Origin: an uncultured bacterium
GTDB lineage: Bacteria; Verrucomicrobiota; Kiritimatiellia; RFP12; UBA1067
NCBI GenBank assembly: GCA_902761035.1
Contig: CACWIW010000040.1
Span: 16,991 to 51,651, forward strand
Direction: 5' to 3'
DNA length: 34,661 bases
The translations under genes and the position numbers were made by a program. Below the pieces are notes generated by a model. It had not been told where the DNA came from, did not search any database, and saw only the letters and a program-made list of their open reading frames with translations. This document shows, in pieces, positions 23,101 through 31,018 of the stretch; the stretch's first letter is position 1; the number at the start of each line of letters is the position of its first letter.

Positions 23101-25062
23101 ATGGCCGAAGGAGGCGTGTGTGATCCGGCGGTGTTCGGTTCGCTCCACGAGTCATTCGTGCCCGCCGACGAGGAGAAGTGGGGCGTGATCGAATTGCCCG
23201 AGCCGATCGACTATCCCGCGAAAGCGTTGACGGGCAAGAACTTGCACGACCAGCCGAAGCTGCGCTACGTCCCCGTCCTGCCGATCAGGTACCGCGTGGG
23301 ATACGAAGGCGAGGTAGATCCGTTCGGGTACGGGGAGATTGTCGCCGCGTGCGACCGGTATGCCAAGGCGAAGGAAGAAGACAAGGCGAAGGCGTTGACG
23401 CAGATCGAGAAGGCTGTCGCGACCGTGTTTCAGGTTTTGCGTGATGCGTGCTGCGGGAAACACGGGCTCGTGAGGCGGGAGGGACTAGGGCGGCGCGTGG
23501 ACCGTTCGTGTCGTATGGTGATCACGCCGGGGCCGGATCTCGCGTTCGACGAGGTCGGCGTTCCGGCGTCCATCCTCTGGGAGCTTCTGGCGGACCGCGT
23601 CACCGATGAGCGGATCAAGGTTGAAGGGAAGCCACAGAGCGTGGACCTGCGCGTGACGGCGCATGGTGTGACGGCAGCGGGGTTCGGCTGGCGCTCGCCT
23701 AAGGAAAGCTCGAAAAAACGGCTCACAGAGAAATGGGATGCGCTGAAGGAGTACCTGGAAAAACATCCGCTTTGGATGCTCATGAACCGTCAGCCGTCTC
23801 TTCACAAATACAGCATGCAGGCCTTCAAGGTAAAGGTCCTGAAGCCCGCAGACGGCGAGGTGTTCCGTCTGCAGCCGCTTTCATGCAAGGGGTTCGGGGC
23901 CGATTTTGACGGCGACGAGATGGCTGGTTACCTGCCGCTTTCCGACGCTGCACAGGAGGCGCTGCCGCGTCTGGCGCCGTCCGCGAATCTCTTTTCGGCG
24001 GGGAACGGACAGATCACCCCGAATTACGACCGAGACTTCGTGATGGGCGCATATCTCGTCTGCGCGCGCGATTCCGGTGCCGCGAAGAAGCGATTGGAAG
24101 AGCATTGTAAACAGGGCGAAGCCGAATCCGTCTTGAAGGATGCGCGTGCGGCGTTCGCGAAATGTACGGAAGAGGGCGTCTCGTTCGGTTACTACGACCT
24201 TGTGGTGTATGACGGGAAAAACGGTTTCGCGGCGGATATGGTCAACTCAGGGGCAAATGGTGCAAAGCAGATCAAACAGTTCACGAATCCTCGCGGTCTA
24301 CTTGCGACCGGCAAGCTGGGGTTTGTGCCGTCCGAAGAGGTGAAACGGAAATTCGATATTCAGGGCTCGCTCGTCGGCGGCATGTCGTGGGAGGACATCT
24401 TCTGGTCGTCGTTCAACGCTCGCGCTTCGATGTGCGACAAGAAGCTCAACACCGGCAAGGCGGGCGATCTCACGCGTTGTCTTGTCTATGCCCTGCGTCC
24501 AGTGACGATTACGTGCAAGAAGTGCAAGACACCGGATGGCGGCAAGCGTTCGATACTCAACTGTGGTTGCGAAACTGGCATCTGCGCGGCGTGCTACGGG
24601 GCTTTGTCGGACGGCACTTTGCCAGAAGTTGGGTACCCGGCGGGATTGATCGCCGCGCAGTCGATCGGCGAACGCGGCACGCAACTTTCGATGAAGAGCG
24701 CCCATGCGGGGAAGAGCCAAGTGGACATCGAGTTCGTGCGCGCGCTTATTTTGAGTGGTAAGAAGGCTAAGACATACGATGCATTCTACAAGTATCTGTG
24801 CGGGGAGGACGGCAAGACAACTCCGTACCGCGATCTGGATCTGCGGCATGTCCAACTCTTGTGGCGCGTTCTCGCCGGATGCGGGACAAAATCCCTCAAC
24901 GGTGTGTTGAAGAAAATTGACGAAGGCAAGGACATGGAATCGGTCGCGCGCCGTGCAAACAAGGAGACGATCTTGAAATTACTGAGTGGGGAGATGCGGG
25001 ACGCCCCGCTAGACTCGCCGTCGGCGCAGGTGATGTTCAACAGTTTCGCAGTGGGAGTGTGA
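20185..25062 (+). CDS. Compact single-chain beta-beta' (RpoB-RpoC fused) non-canonical RNA polymerase
   Basis: A 1,625-aa protein that joins shortened beta and beta' subunits; standard beta plus beta' exceed 2,600 aa. Beta part: FEGRICPIESPESEMVGIQL from residue 286, PFLNHNDDARSMMGAKNMRQ, LLVAYLPWYGWNLDDAVVVS, GRHGNKGVVSKVLP (540-553), LLNPHGVLSRMNPGQLLETH and GEMEMWALSAYPG. Beta' part: CPCEKCR zinc-type motif with EKWGVIELPEPI, REGLGRRVDRSCRMVITPGP, NRQPSLHKYSMQAF, and the Mg-binding GADFDGDEM (Asp1240, Asp1242, Asp1244). Then FNARASMCDKKLNTGKAGDLTR, a second Cys cluster (CKKCKT, CGCETGICAACYG) and the trigger loop AAQSIGERGTQLSMKSAHAG, with the His kept. The beta lobes, clamp and jaw are reduced. 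All catalytic residues are present, so it should polymerise RNA. ATG 20185 follows the DUF445 stop by 2 bp. Phage or plasmid ancestry is possible. Confidence 0.9.
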   Translation: MNWLMFKDGDAETLELWNNSATECVRKVSLEVDEIRLILPTAEDAKFAYAKNLDLTGRFYISFTDGDTREFDIPLPYHGIFVVRGAGAENKDAPQRLVWSSWLGEMPGLRKVHVPNGKEPELRLGLPDGRFVHIGGEKLSKSDQYDIAFVHWWAKFFPGVYGAVLDYADLKEWVQANQDKIETFDSDDLDHRMAVTFPVWLRNRLLRLYYRFFVLKDGTRDSWSDLAAELVPISSIGERRFNGFDVIRPDNILEAAGRICGIKRYKVSRSRVGFLPAEFRQNHPSFEGRICPIESPESEMVGIQLQLARGAWVDATGQINAKSGRLGEAALPSRPPVSWCTSLIPFLNHNDDARSMMGAKNMRQGVPVSGAEAPSVKSGGEAGLVAFMRSLERAGLCPTCSDGGELKIGRDLLVAYLPWYGWNLDDAVVVSDAIVKEMAVTEEKDYALDIDPDWTCTKILASGASLREGTAIAEFKKIANGKEQIHAIRYVDAAPAKLVQIEYPPEIKGKPLNRDPGFVGRLKYRIARTFPLEPGDKLMGRHGNKGVVSKVLPAKEMPKLKLPDGKTVTVDILLNPHGVLSRMNPGQLLETHLGWLFHNGKTDADVLKDGAIGPAGAPCCGTLDHKKVQRLLKETGLDEYGKAHLHWTLPDGRKVTTASPIVVGYQHFFRLHHIPALKAQARRGGKDALYSCATGQAVHGRLIGGGQRVGEMEMWALSAYPGSEPIIADLLRNSDAVAVKGAGKPVLDQTGFSQVLSAHLAAMLIKMDVSAKKKTVSFSRMSDNELLKRIGLNEAQERKGRTIGKASAVAVHSAQFRCLHDPSRLAFSGIRFTWNGDDKRNTLSLASLLSRFGVTIKGPLEESNGNYWMPVASASAEHLKVTPLWGTKRGLATTLSLEMKTSALGIDGVGDVRCFIKRKVNAGEVLRRMCLKASDKQAERIGDALVLCPCEKCRANTPGERFLLKATNAQNEMAEGGVCDPAVFGSLHESFVPADEEKWGVIELPEPIDYPAKALTGKNLHDQPKLRYVPVLPIRYRVGYEGEVDPFGYGEIVAACDRYAKAKEEDKAKALTQIEKAVATVFQVLRDACCGKHGLVRREGLGRRVDRSCRMVITPGPDLAFDEVGVPASILWELLADRVTDERIKVEGKPQSVDLRVTAHGVTAAGFGWRSPKESSKKRLTEKWDALKEYLEKHPLWMLMNRQPSLHKYSMQAFKVKVLKPADGEVFRLQPLSCKGFGADFDGDEMAGYLPLSDAAQEALPRLAPSANLFSAGNGQITPNYDRDFVMGAYLVCARDSGAAKKRLEEHCKQGEAESVLKDARAAFAKCTEEGVSFGYYDLVVYDGKNGFAADMVNSGANGAKQIKQFTNPRGLLATGKLGFVPSEEVKRKFDIQGSLVGGMSWEDIFWSSFNARASMCDKKLNTGKAGDLTRCLVYALRPVTITCKKCKTPDGGKRSILNCGCETGICAACYGALSDGTLPEVGYPAGLIAAQSIGERGTQLSMKSAHAGKSQVDIEFVRALILSGKKAKTYDAFYKYLCGEDGKTTPYRDLDLRHVQLLWRVLAGCGTKSLNGVLKKIDEGKDMESVARRANKETILKLLSGEMRDAPLDSPSAQVMFNSFAVGV
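21151..21180 (+). repeat. In-frame palindromic element in the RNA polymerase gene
   Basis: GGCCGCCTC and GAGGCGGCC form a 9-bp stem around GGC, followed by CTACC. It is the same design as the GH106 copies. It encodes SGRLGEAALPS, in a region between two strongly conserved beta motifs. Confidence 0.7.
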
Positions 25063-25064
25063 CC

Positions 25065-25826
25065 ATGGCTTTAGGTTATGGATTGCAGATGGCGACAATC
25101 ATGCAGCCGTCCAATCGAATGGACGTCTCCACCAAGTATGAGCTGGACGCCAAGGTCGAACTGTCCACACGGATACAGGCATCGATTTTTGTGCGCACGG
25201 ATTGTGCCACTCAAGTACAGATTTTGCAGGCGTTGATCGCCAGTTTCCAGATCGTTGTCGAGACCGACGCGGAAGAAGAAGTTTTTACTGAAATTGCGGA
25301 TGCTGCCGAGGAGGATTACGACTCGGAGGTCGATTTCATTGATGACGACGAAATCCGGGATGAGGTCGATTCCTTCGGCGCGTATGCGGCACCAAACGGC
25401 GAGGAGGCGTTGCCACTTGATTTAATTCTGCGTGGCTACGAGATCAGGATTGTCGAGACGGCATCGGGGCGATGGGCGTGTATTCCGCCCCGCAACCCGC
25501 TGTTGGGATATCGTCCCAATGGTTTTGATTCGGAGGCACACAAGATTCTTGAAGCCGTTCGCAAGCAGTTTGCGTTCTACGAGTCTGTGGCGAAGTGGCT
25601 GCAGAGTGAAGGGAATGAGGTTCTTGAAAGTCCGGCAGCGTTTAGAGGGAATCACAAAAAAATGACGCAGACGGAATTTGTTTCGTCAGATTTCTGCGCC
25701 AACTTTCGTTCTAAGAAGGCAGAAACATCGAAAAAGGCAGACACGGGGAACATCCACGCCTATTGCAGGAATTGTCGTCTGTCATGGGGATATGCTTCGC
25801 TACCTTTGGCCAGCGTTTTCACCTAA
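25065..25826 (+). CDS. Unrecognised acidic protein, third gene of the RNA polymerase operon
   Basis: A 253-aa protein. ATG 25065 is preceded by GGGAG with 7-base spacing and lies 2 bp after the polymerase stop. The N-terminus (MALGYGLQMATIMQPSNRMDVSTKYELDAKVELSTRIQASIF) is amphipathic. A strongly acidic stretch follows at about residues 68-105 (DAEEEVFTEIADAAEEDYDS, FIDDDEIRDEVDSF). Then comes a folded segment (LILRGYEIRIVETASGRWAC, HKILEAVRKQFAFYESVAKWL) and a basic tail with a CRNC motif. There is no family I can name. Co-translation with the polymerase makes a subunit or initiation factor plausible, and the acidic region could mimic DNA or contact the clamp (inference). The gene ends 20 bp before a dispersed repeat, so the C-terminus may have been altered by its insertion. 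Confidence 0.6.
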   Translation: MALGYGLQMATIMQPSNRMDVSTKYELDAKVELSTRIQASIFVRTDCATQVQILQALIASFQIVVETDAEEEVFTEIADAAEEDYDSEVDFIDDDEIRDEVDSFGAYAAPNGEEALPLDLILRGYEIRIVETASGRWACIPPRNPLLGYRPNGFDSEAHKILEAVRKQFAFYESVAKWLQSEGNEVLESPAAFRGNHKKMTQTEFVSSDFCANFRSKKAETSKKADTGNIHAYCRNCRLSWGYASLPLASVFT

Positions 25827-25847
25827 GAACCAGTTACAAAACCTTTC

Positions 25848-26198
25848 TTGCTTTCGCTGTTGGGAGCTTGGGAGTTTAGGAGATTGGGAGACTTGTAGTA
25901 AACCAAAATTCCTCTTTTCGATTTTCCCGCCATGTCGTATCTCACGCAGAGGCGCGGAGAGGCAGAGTTCGCAGGGTTTATCCCTATTGCTTGGGTACAT
26001 ATTAGTGTTCACCAATTGTTTGAAAGATCTTTACGAGATTCTTCTTGTCATGGTTTTCATTTCTGTCGGATTTCTGAACTTTCTCTGCGCTCTCCGCCTC
26101 TCTGCACCTCTGCGTGAGAATTTCTCTGAGGATTTTAGGGTAAAACTTCAAAAGTCTCAATAACTCCAAGACTCCAAAACTCCCAATAGCGAAAGCAA
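25848..26198. repeat. Nested composite inverted repeat (B arms outside, A arms inside)
   Basis: TTGCTTTCGCTGTTGGGAGC begins the left outer arm (25848-25895); AACTCCAAGACTCC to CTCCCAATAGCGAAAGCAA form the right outer arm (26154-26198). Inside, TCTCACGCAGAGGCG (about 25938) pairs with CCTCTGCGTGAGAA (about 26107-26120). Both arm types are the repeats A and B of 6.9-7.1 kb. The ~100 bp between the inner arms holds no credible gene. This explains most of the 450-bp gap between the polymerase operon and the DUF932 gene. Confidence 0.75.
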
Positions 26199-26277
26199 TG
26201 AGCGTGTTCAAAAAAAATCAGAAAACTTGAAAGATATTGCTGCGCATACGGTTTCTGTTTATGGAGATTATAAAGCC

Positions 26278-27363
26278 ATGGCAGTAAAAACAGAAAAAAT
26301 CGACATGAATTCGCGGATCGGCGATCGTTTTGAGCCGATTCCCATTACGCCTCGCCGTATGGTGGAGGTTCTGGACTGTGACGACGAAAAGATTAAGGGT
26401 CTTTCCATCGGGCAGACAACCTATAAACTGAGCGACCGATTCTACAAAACCCTTGCCGCCGAACTGGGGATTCCCTTTGGCGTGTTCGGGTTCTTCACAC
26501 CGCTGGAGGTGATGACGCGCGCGGCCGAGAAGGAGCCCGATCTGGCGCTCCGCGTGACGGTCGATACGGAACGGAACCAGGCACTGGGTCTGACGCAGGA
26601 CAAGGGCTTGCCCATGCCCGTGAAATTCATTGAGGGCGTCCTGCACGAGGACCGCCGCCTGCAGGAGGTCGAATACGGCAACGGCATGCTGAGCGCGATG
26701 CTCGACCTCGACGACCCGTGGGACGTGCCGAACGACAGTACCTACCACGTGCGCGTGCGCTGTCGCGTGCCCGTGGACGGCGTGGGCATGCCCGACATGA
26801 GTCTCGCCACATGGCGGCAGATTTGCTCGAACGGCGCAGTGGCGGAGGCGCCGCTGTTCCGCACGAAGATGGAAATCAAGGACAACAGCGGCGAGCATTT
26901 CCGCCGCCTGCTGGCGTCCTTCAGCAACCCGTCAGGCGTCGAGATGCTGCAGGAGCGCATGTGTACCGCAGCTGGTACGAAGGCGTCGGTGGGCGAGGTC
27001 GTGCTGCTGGAGGGACTGATCCGCCGGTCGGTGGCGAACACGCGCAACCAGATGCTCCTCCGCGAGCGGCTGAACGAAATCGCCGATAACCCGTGCGTGC
27101 GCTACGGCGTGACGGACCTCACGAACATCGGACAGAAGAAGCGTCCGCTCCTGCCCGTGGGGTGCAGCGTGGCCGACCTCCTCAACTTCGCCTCGGAGCT
27201 CGCCTCGCACCATGCGGAGCTGCTCAAGCCCGAATCCACGCTTCATTCCTTCGCGGGGACGGTGCTGTCCAAGGACTTCGACCTCGAGGACCTCTATCCG
27301 AACGCGGTCCGGACCAGCAACTTCTACCTCGGCGGCATCAATTTCTCGCAGGAGGCCGCGTAA
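26278..27363 (+). CDS. DUF932-like (phage/plasmid-related) protein
   Basis: A 361-aa soluble protein. ATG 26278 has GGAGA 10 bases upstream. The pattern YKLSDRFYKTLAAELGIPFGVFGFFTP near the N-terminus, then RVRCRVPVDGVGMPDMSLATWRQICSNGAVAE (Cys183-Ser-Asn185), resembles the DUF932/TIGR03299 class, in which a conserved R-x-x-C-x-N motif sits mid-protein. DUF932 genes are typical of plasmids, prophages and integrated elements; a molecular role is not established. It ends 1 bp before the helicase start, so the pair form one unit. Its C-terminus (LGGINFSQEAA) is short and ordinary. The family call rests on pattern resemblance only. Confidence 0.55.
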   Translation: MAVKTEKIDMNSRIGDRFEPIPITPRRMVEVLDCDDEKIKGLSIGQTTYKLSDRFYKTLAAELGIPFGVFGFFTPLEVMTRAAEKEPDLALRVTVDTERNQALGLTQDKGLPMPVKFIEGVLHEDRRLQEVEYGNGMLSAMLDLDDPWDVPNDSTYHVRVRCRVPVDGVGMPDMSLATWRQICSNGAVAEAPLFRTKMEIKDNSGEHFRRLLASFSNPSGVEMLQERMCTAAGTKASVGEVVLLEGLIRRSVANTRNQMLLRERLNEIADNPCVRYGVTDLTNIGQKKRPLLPVGCSVADLLNFASELASHHAELLKPESTLHSFAGTVLSKDFDLEDLYPNAVRTSNFYLGGINFSQEAA

Positions 27364-27364
27364 G

Positions 27365-29008
27365 GTGACGCAGTACGAAGAAAGACCGTACCAGCAGGAG
27401 GCAATCAAGGAGGCCCTCGCCGCGTTTGCGGAGCGAGGGCATACTTCCGTCCTGCTTGAATCGCCTGTCGGCTCGGGCAAGACGTACATGGCACTGGAGG
27501 TGATCCACCGTTTCCAGGAGCATCTGGGGCGTCCGATCAAGGTCGGCTGGGTGGCGCCGCGCCACCATCTGCTGCGCCAGATGATGGAGGCGAACCGGGA
27601 CCTATACCAAGACAACATCCGCCCAGTCTCGCTTTTCGAGAAGGTACCGCCGGAGGTGGAACTCGTCGTCCTCGACGAGGCCCACCACGAGGCGACGCAG
27701 AGCTGCGTGCTCCTCTACGAGCGGATGCGCGCAAAGTGGACGATCGGTCTCTCGGCCACGCCCATGCGGACGGACCGCATGAAGCTCTCCTTCCAGGAGA
27801 CGGTGCGCACATGTTCCATCGGACGCCTCGTGCGGGAAGGGTACCTTAGCCCGTTCAATACGTACGTCATCCCCAACTACAGCGTGGCCACGGCTGCGGA
27901 TTTCTATCTGGCGGATCCCAAGCGCTGGGGGAAAAGCCTCGTGTTCTTCTCGACGATCGCCGAATGCGTGGCGTTTCGCGAACGCCTCGCCGCAGGCGGC
28001 GTGTCGTGCGAGGTGGTGACGGGCGAGAGTGACAAGGAGAGCCAGATCGATGCCTTTGCGAGCGGCCGCGTGCAGGTGGTCGCGAACGTGGCGATGCTCA
28101 CGGAGGGGTTCGACCAGCCCGACGTGGCGAGTATCTTCGCGCGCGACGCCTCGCGTCTGCCGACGATCCAGATGTGCGGACGCGGCCTGCGTCGCGCCCC
28201 AGGGAAGGCGGCTTGCAACATCGTACAGAGTGCGAATTCGAGCTACCTCTTCGAGCGCGTGGCGTCACCGCGCAACGCATTCCGGTGGCAGCAGGGCCGC
28301 TGGCTGGCGCTGACGGATGGCACGGAGGCGATTGAGCAGACGCTGAAGGAGACACTTCGTCGGATGGATGTGCGTGAGAAAAATGACCGAGCAGCGCGGA
28401 AAAGCGAGTTCCGGCGTGCGGCGCGGGTCGCGCCCTTGAAGTTCGCGCGCAAGCTCGAACGCCTGGAACGGGCCGAAAACGAGGAGAAGTCGTATTACGC
28501 GGAGTTCGGCAGCATCTACGACGCGCTCGCGCGCTTTCGTGAGGCGGCGCATGCGGTCTGCTGGGACGGCGTTCCAGCCCCGTGCGCAATCCATCTCAAC
28601 AAGGGCTTCGGCACGAGCCTTGACCGGGTGACGGCGATCTCCTGCTTCCTGCGCGACGGCGACCGTGTGGTTCCGGCCCTTTCGGTAAACCTGCGCGTAT
28701 GCGTCGACCAGATTTGGCGGCGTACGCTGTCGCACCGGCGGCTTGCCATCGAGTTCCTGCGGGGAATGGTGCTCCTCCGTCTCTCGGCGGACGGCCGTGA
28801 ACCGAAACCGGGCGAACTGGCCATGCTGATGGATTACTTCGGCTACAACGAGGCCACGAACAAATACCGGCGCGGGACGCAGATTGAGGAGGTGCTGCAT
28901 GCGGCGGATGAGTGTCTGGCGGATGTGCTGCCTCGTCTCCGTCCTGCACTCTATCACCCATACGGTGCGACATCGAAGGGCGACGCACGCTACTATCTGC
29001 GCACTTGA
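27365..29008 (+). CDS. Superfamily 2 DEAH-type helicase
   Basis: A 547-aa protein from GTG 27365, 1 bp after the DUF932-like stop. Motifs in order: YQQEAI (Q-like), Walker A SPVGSGKT (33-40), DEAH 104-107 (VVLDEAHHE), SATP 130-133, the second RecA domain with SLVFFSTIAECVAF and MLTEGFDQPDV, and motif VI QMCGRGLRR (269-277). This is the SF2 layout of RecG/RAD25/SSL2-like helicases. After residue ~320 comes a charged helical region and a C-terminal domain of ~150 residues (FGTSLDRVTAISCFL, LMDYFGYNEATNKYRRGTQ) that I do not recognise. It could unwind RNA or DNA. Its 3' end overlaps the convergent RtcR-like gene by 16 bp. Confidence 0.85.
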   Translation: MTQYEERPYQQEAIKEALAAFAERGHTSVLLESPVGSGKTYMALEVIHRFQEHLGRPIKVGWVAPRHHLLRQMMEANRDLYQDNIRPVSLFEKVPPEVELVVLDEAHHEATQSCVLLYERMRAKWTIGLSATPMRTDRMKLSFQETVRTCSIGRLVREGYLSPFNTYVIPNYSVATAADFYLADPKRWGKSLVFFSTIAECVAFRERLAAGGVSCEVVTGESDKESQIDAFASGRVQVVANVAMLTEGFDQPDVASIFARDASRLPTIQMCGRGLRRAPGKAACNIVQSANSSYLFERVASPRNAFRWQQGRWLALTDGTEAIEQTLKETLRRMDVREKNDRAARKSEFRRAARVAPLKFARKLERLERAENEEKSYYAEFGSIYDALARFREAAHAVCWDGVPAPCAIHLNKGFGTSLDRVTAISCFLRDGDRVVPALSVNLRVCVDQIWRRTLSHRRLAIEFLRGMVLLRLSADGREPKPGELAMLMDYFGYNEATNKYRRGTQIEEVLHAADECLADVLPRLRPALYHPYGATSKGDARYYLRT

Positions 29009-30834
29009 GACGAATCAGAGGGCTTGAGCCCACGTGCAAAGGTCTTGACCTTGTCGAAGTTCAAACCCAAGTGGTAGAGGTACTTGAAGAGCTGCGGGGA
29101 TCCGTCCTTTGAGTCGTTCTGGTTTATGCGGAGGCGTCGGCTGGCGTCCGCCTGGTTCTTCGCGTCCGCGCAGACCGAGGCGACGAAGGCAAGTTGGGCG
29201 AGTTCGTCCAGGCGGAGCTCGGCGTACTTCTCGCCAAGCAGTTCGCGCAGGAACTCGAATTTGCAGGAGGCGTCGGGAAGGGTAGAGGTTGGGGTTGGCG
29301 TATGAATGGTTTGCGACGCGGTTGGAAATTGCTCTTGTTTCGTTGTCGCATCATTATTGTCGGCCTTGTATGATTTTTGTTCAAACTCGGTGCGTTCGAT
29401 TTCCTTTTCGACGCCATGCAGCTCAATCTGAAGACCGTTTGCGAATGTCGCCATCCTGAAGATCATGGCGTTGAACTCCCGGAAGTTGCCTTTCCACTCG
29501 GTGGTGTCGGCTTCTGCATATTCGATGAAACGTTGTAATGCGTCGTTAGCAAATTCAAGATGCGAAGAATATTTTTTATTGTACTCACTCAATACTTGCT
29601 GGCAATTGAGGGCGATGTCTTTGCGTCTTGCGGCATAGCCGGGGTGTTCTTTTTCCGCGAGGCCGGGCAGGTGGAAATGCCAGGTGTTGATACGTTCCAG
29701 CAGATCCAGGCGGAACCGCTTGGCCTTGACTTCTTCCCACAAATCCTTGTTGGTGCCGCAGATGAGCATGAAGTCGCATTGTATGTCCACCGTCGAATGG
29801 GGACGCCTAAACTTCTTGGTCTCGATGGCCGTCAGGAGCATCGCCTGGGAATCGAGGGGAAGTTCGGCAATCTCGTCGAGGAAGAGAATTCCCCCGTTGG
29901 CTTGCTGCAGTTTTCCGTCGCACGTGCTGATCGCGCCCGTGAAGTCGCCCCTGTCGTGGCCAAACAGCTCGCTTTTGATGATTCCCGGGTCACCGCCCAA
30001 AGTCGCGCAGTTGACGGATACGAATTTGTCTTTCAATCCCTTTGTCTTTGCTATGTTCCTGGCGAGATTCGACTTCCCGCTACCTGTGGGGCCTGTGAAG
30101 AGTATCGGTTCCTTTGTTCTTTGCGCTACGAAGAGTATCTGGTCGAGGAGCTCCAAGAATTCCGTGTTGCTCTTGTCTACGAAGATTCCCTCCATGAGCC
30201 CGTTGTTCTTAGCTTGCCTTTTCGTGGCTATTGACAACTTGCGATAGGCTTCGTTGAAGTCCGATGGATCGTCCTTCGCATAGCTTCCCACCGGGGTTCG
30301 ATAGTCGCGTTTTGTATTGTCGTGCCATGGGGACGGCAGTATTCGCATGCCGGGTATCTTGCCTTCCTGGCTGAGCATGAACAGGGATTCTCTGATCTGC
30401 ATTGTGCCGTGGTTGCAGTTCACATAACACATGGTACCTTCTGCACTGAATTCCGATGCATGGGCTTCGGCAAACTTATACAGGTTCGTGAACACGCTCA
30501 CCATGTCCCAGGGCGATTTGAACTTGGGCCGTAACGCCTTGATGTCTTCTACGACCTCGTCAAAGGTTCTCCGCATGGGGCCCCTGAGGCCGCTGTAGAG
30601 GAGATAGTAATCGTCGAACTTCAGATCAGGGTAGGAAGCGAGCGCGACAGAAGGCCGCCAGATGTCAGTCCGTTTGATGTCTTTCGGACTCAGGCGCGAG
30701 AGATACCCCTTCGTCTTGGCGTCTTTTCCGAACGAGGCGAGGAATGTCCTGTCTTGCACCTTGTATTCAAGCTGGTCATGCTCGTATCCGAAATAAGAGA
30801 TTAGAATGTTTTTCTTGATAGCCTTCTTTTCCAT
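28993..30834 (-). CDS. RtcR-type sigma54 transcription activator (CARF-like sensor + AAA+)
   Basis: A 613-aa protein. The N-terminal domain (LISYFGYEHDQ, DIWRPSVALASYPDLKFDDYYLLY) matches the RtcR sensor (WRPTVALCQHEDLLVDRLELLY), which is CARF-like and responds to RNA ends. The AAA+ domain has Walker A GPTGSGKS (248-255), FVSVNCATLGGDPGIIKSELF, Walker B GGILFLDEIAEL, and the arginine region RLDLLERINTWHFHLPGL. The C-terminus (LAQLAFVASVCADAKNQADA, LFKYLYHLGLNFDKV) equals the RtcR DNA-binding end. The sigma54-contact loop reads GDFTGA (296-301) rather than GAFTGA. ATG 30834 is set by GGAGGGAGA 6-7 bases upstream. RtcR normally controls rtcBA RNA repair; no rtcBA is present here. The nearby sigma54 promoter at 31960 is its likely target. 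Confidence 0.88.
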   Translation of the reverse strand: MEKKAIKKNILISYFGYEHDQLEYKVQDRTFLASFGKDAKTKGYLSRLSPKDIKRTDIWRPSVALASYPDLKFDDYYLLYSGLRGPMRRTFDEVVEDIKALRPKFKSPWDMVSVFTNLYKFAEAHASEFSAEGTMCYVNCNHGTMQIRESLFMLSQEGKIPGMRILPSPWHDNTKRDYRTPVGSYAKDDPSDFNEAYRKLSIATKRQAKNNGLMEGIFVDKSNTEFLELLDQILFVAQRTKEPILFTGPTGSGKSNLARNIAKTKGLKDKFVSVNCATLGGDPGIIKSELFGHDRGDFTGAISTCDGKLQQANGGILFLDEIAELPLDSQAMLLTAIETKKFRRPHSTVDIQCDFMLICGTNKDLWEEVKAKRFRLDLLERINTWHFHLPGLAEKEHPGYAARRKDIALNCQQVLSEYNKKYSSHLEFANDALQRFIEYAEADTTEWKGNFREFNAMIFRMATFANGLQIELHGVEKEIERTEFEQKSYKADNNDATTKQEQFPTASQTIHTPTPTSTLPDASCKFEFLRELLGEKYAELRLDELAQLAFVASVCADAKNQADASRRLRINQNDSKDGSPQLFKYLYHLGLNFDKVKTFARGLKPSDSSQVRR

Positions 30835-30869
30835 GAATTTTCTCCCTCCAATTGGCACTTGCCGCCGGT

Positions 30870-30898
30870 ATTGTATCAAAAAAGCTGATAGCAGACAA
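30870..30898 (-). promoter_or_regulatory. Sigma70-type promoter for the RtcR-like gene
   Basis: On the minus strand, TTGTCT (30898-30893), 17 bases, TACAAT (30875-30870). The leader would be about 28 nt and contains the strong ribosome site. Confidence 0.6.
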
Positions 30899-31018
30899 GT
30901 GAGGAGCCGAAATTCTTTCCATCAGGAAAAAGCATTTCCATTAGTCCGTTAAACTATCCGGCCAATCAACTTTTTGCGTCCGCATAAGGAAATGAACATC
31001 TAACCACAAAGGACCACT

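Noticed and set aside
25827..26277. Small genes in the gap before the DUF932-like gene
   Set aside because: The short frames there are translations of the nested inverted repeats and have no ribosome sites.
30851..30864. Sigma54 site TTGGCAC...TTGC beside the RtcR-like gene
   Set aside because: TTGGCAC is followed at once by TTGC with no spacer, so the -24/-12 spacing is wrong.
30958..30982. Second sigma54 site before the sigma-like gene
   Set aside because: The GG and GC candidates are 14 bases apart, not 10.
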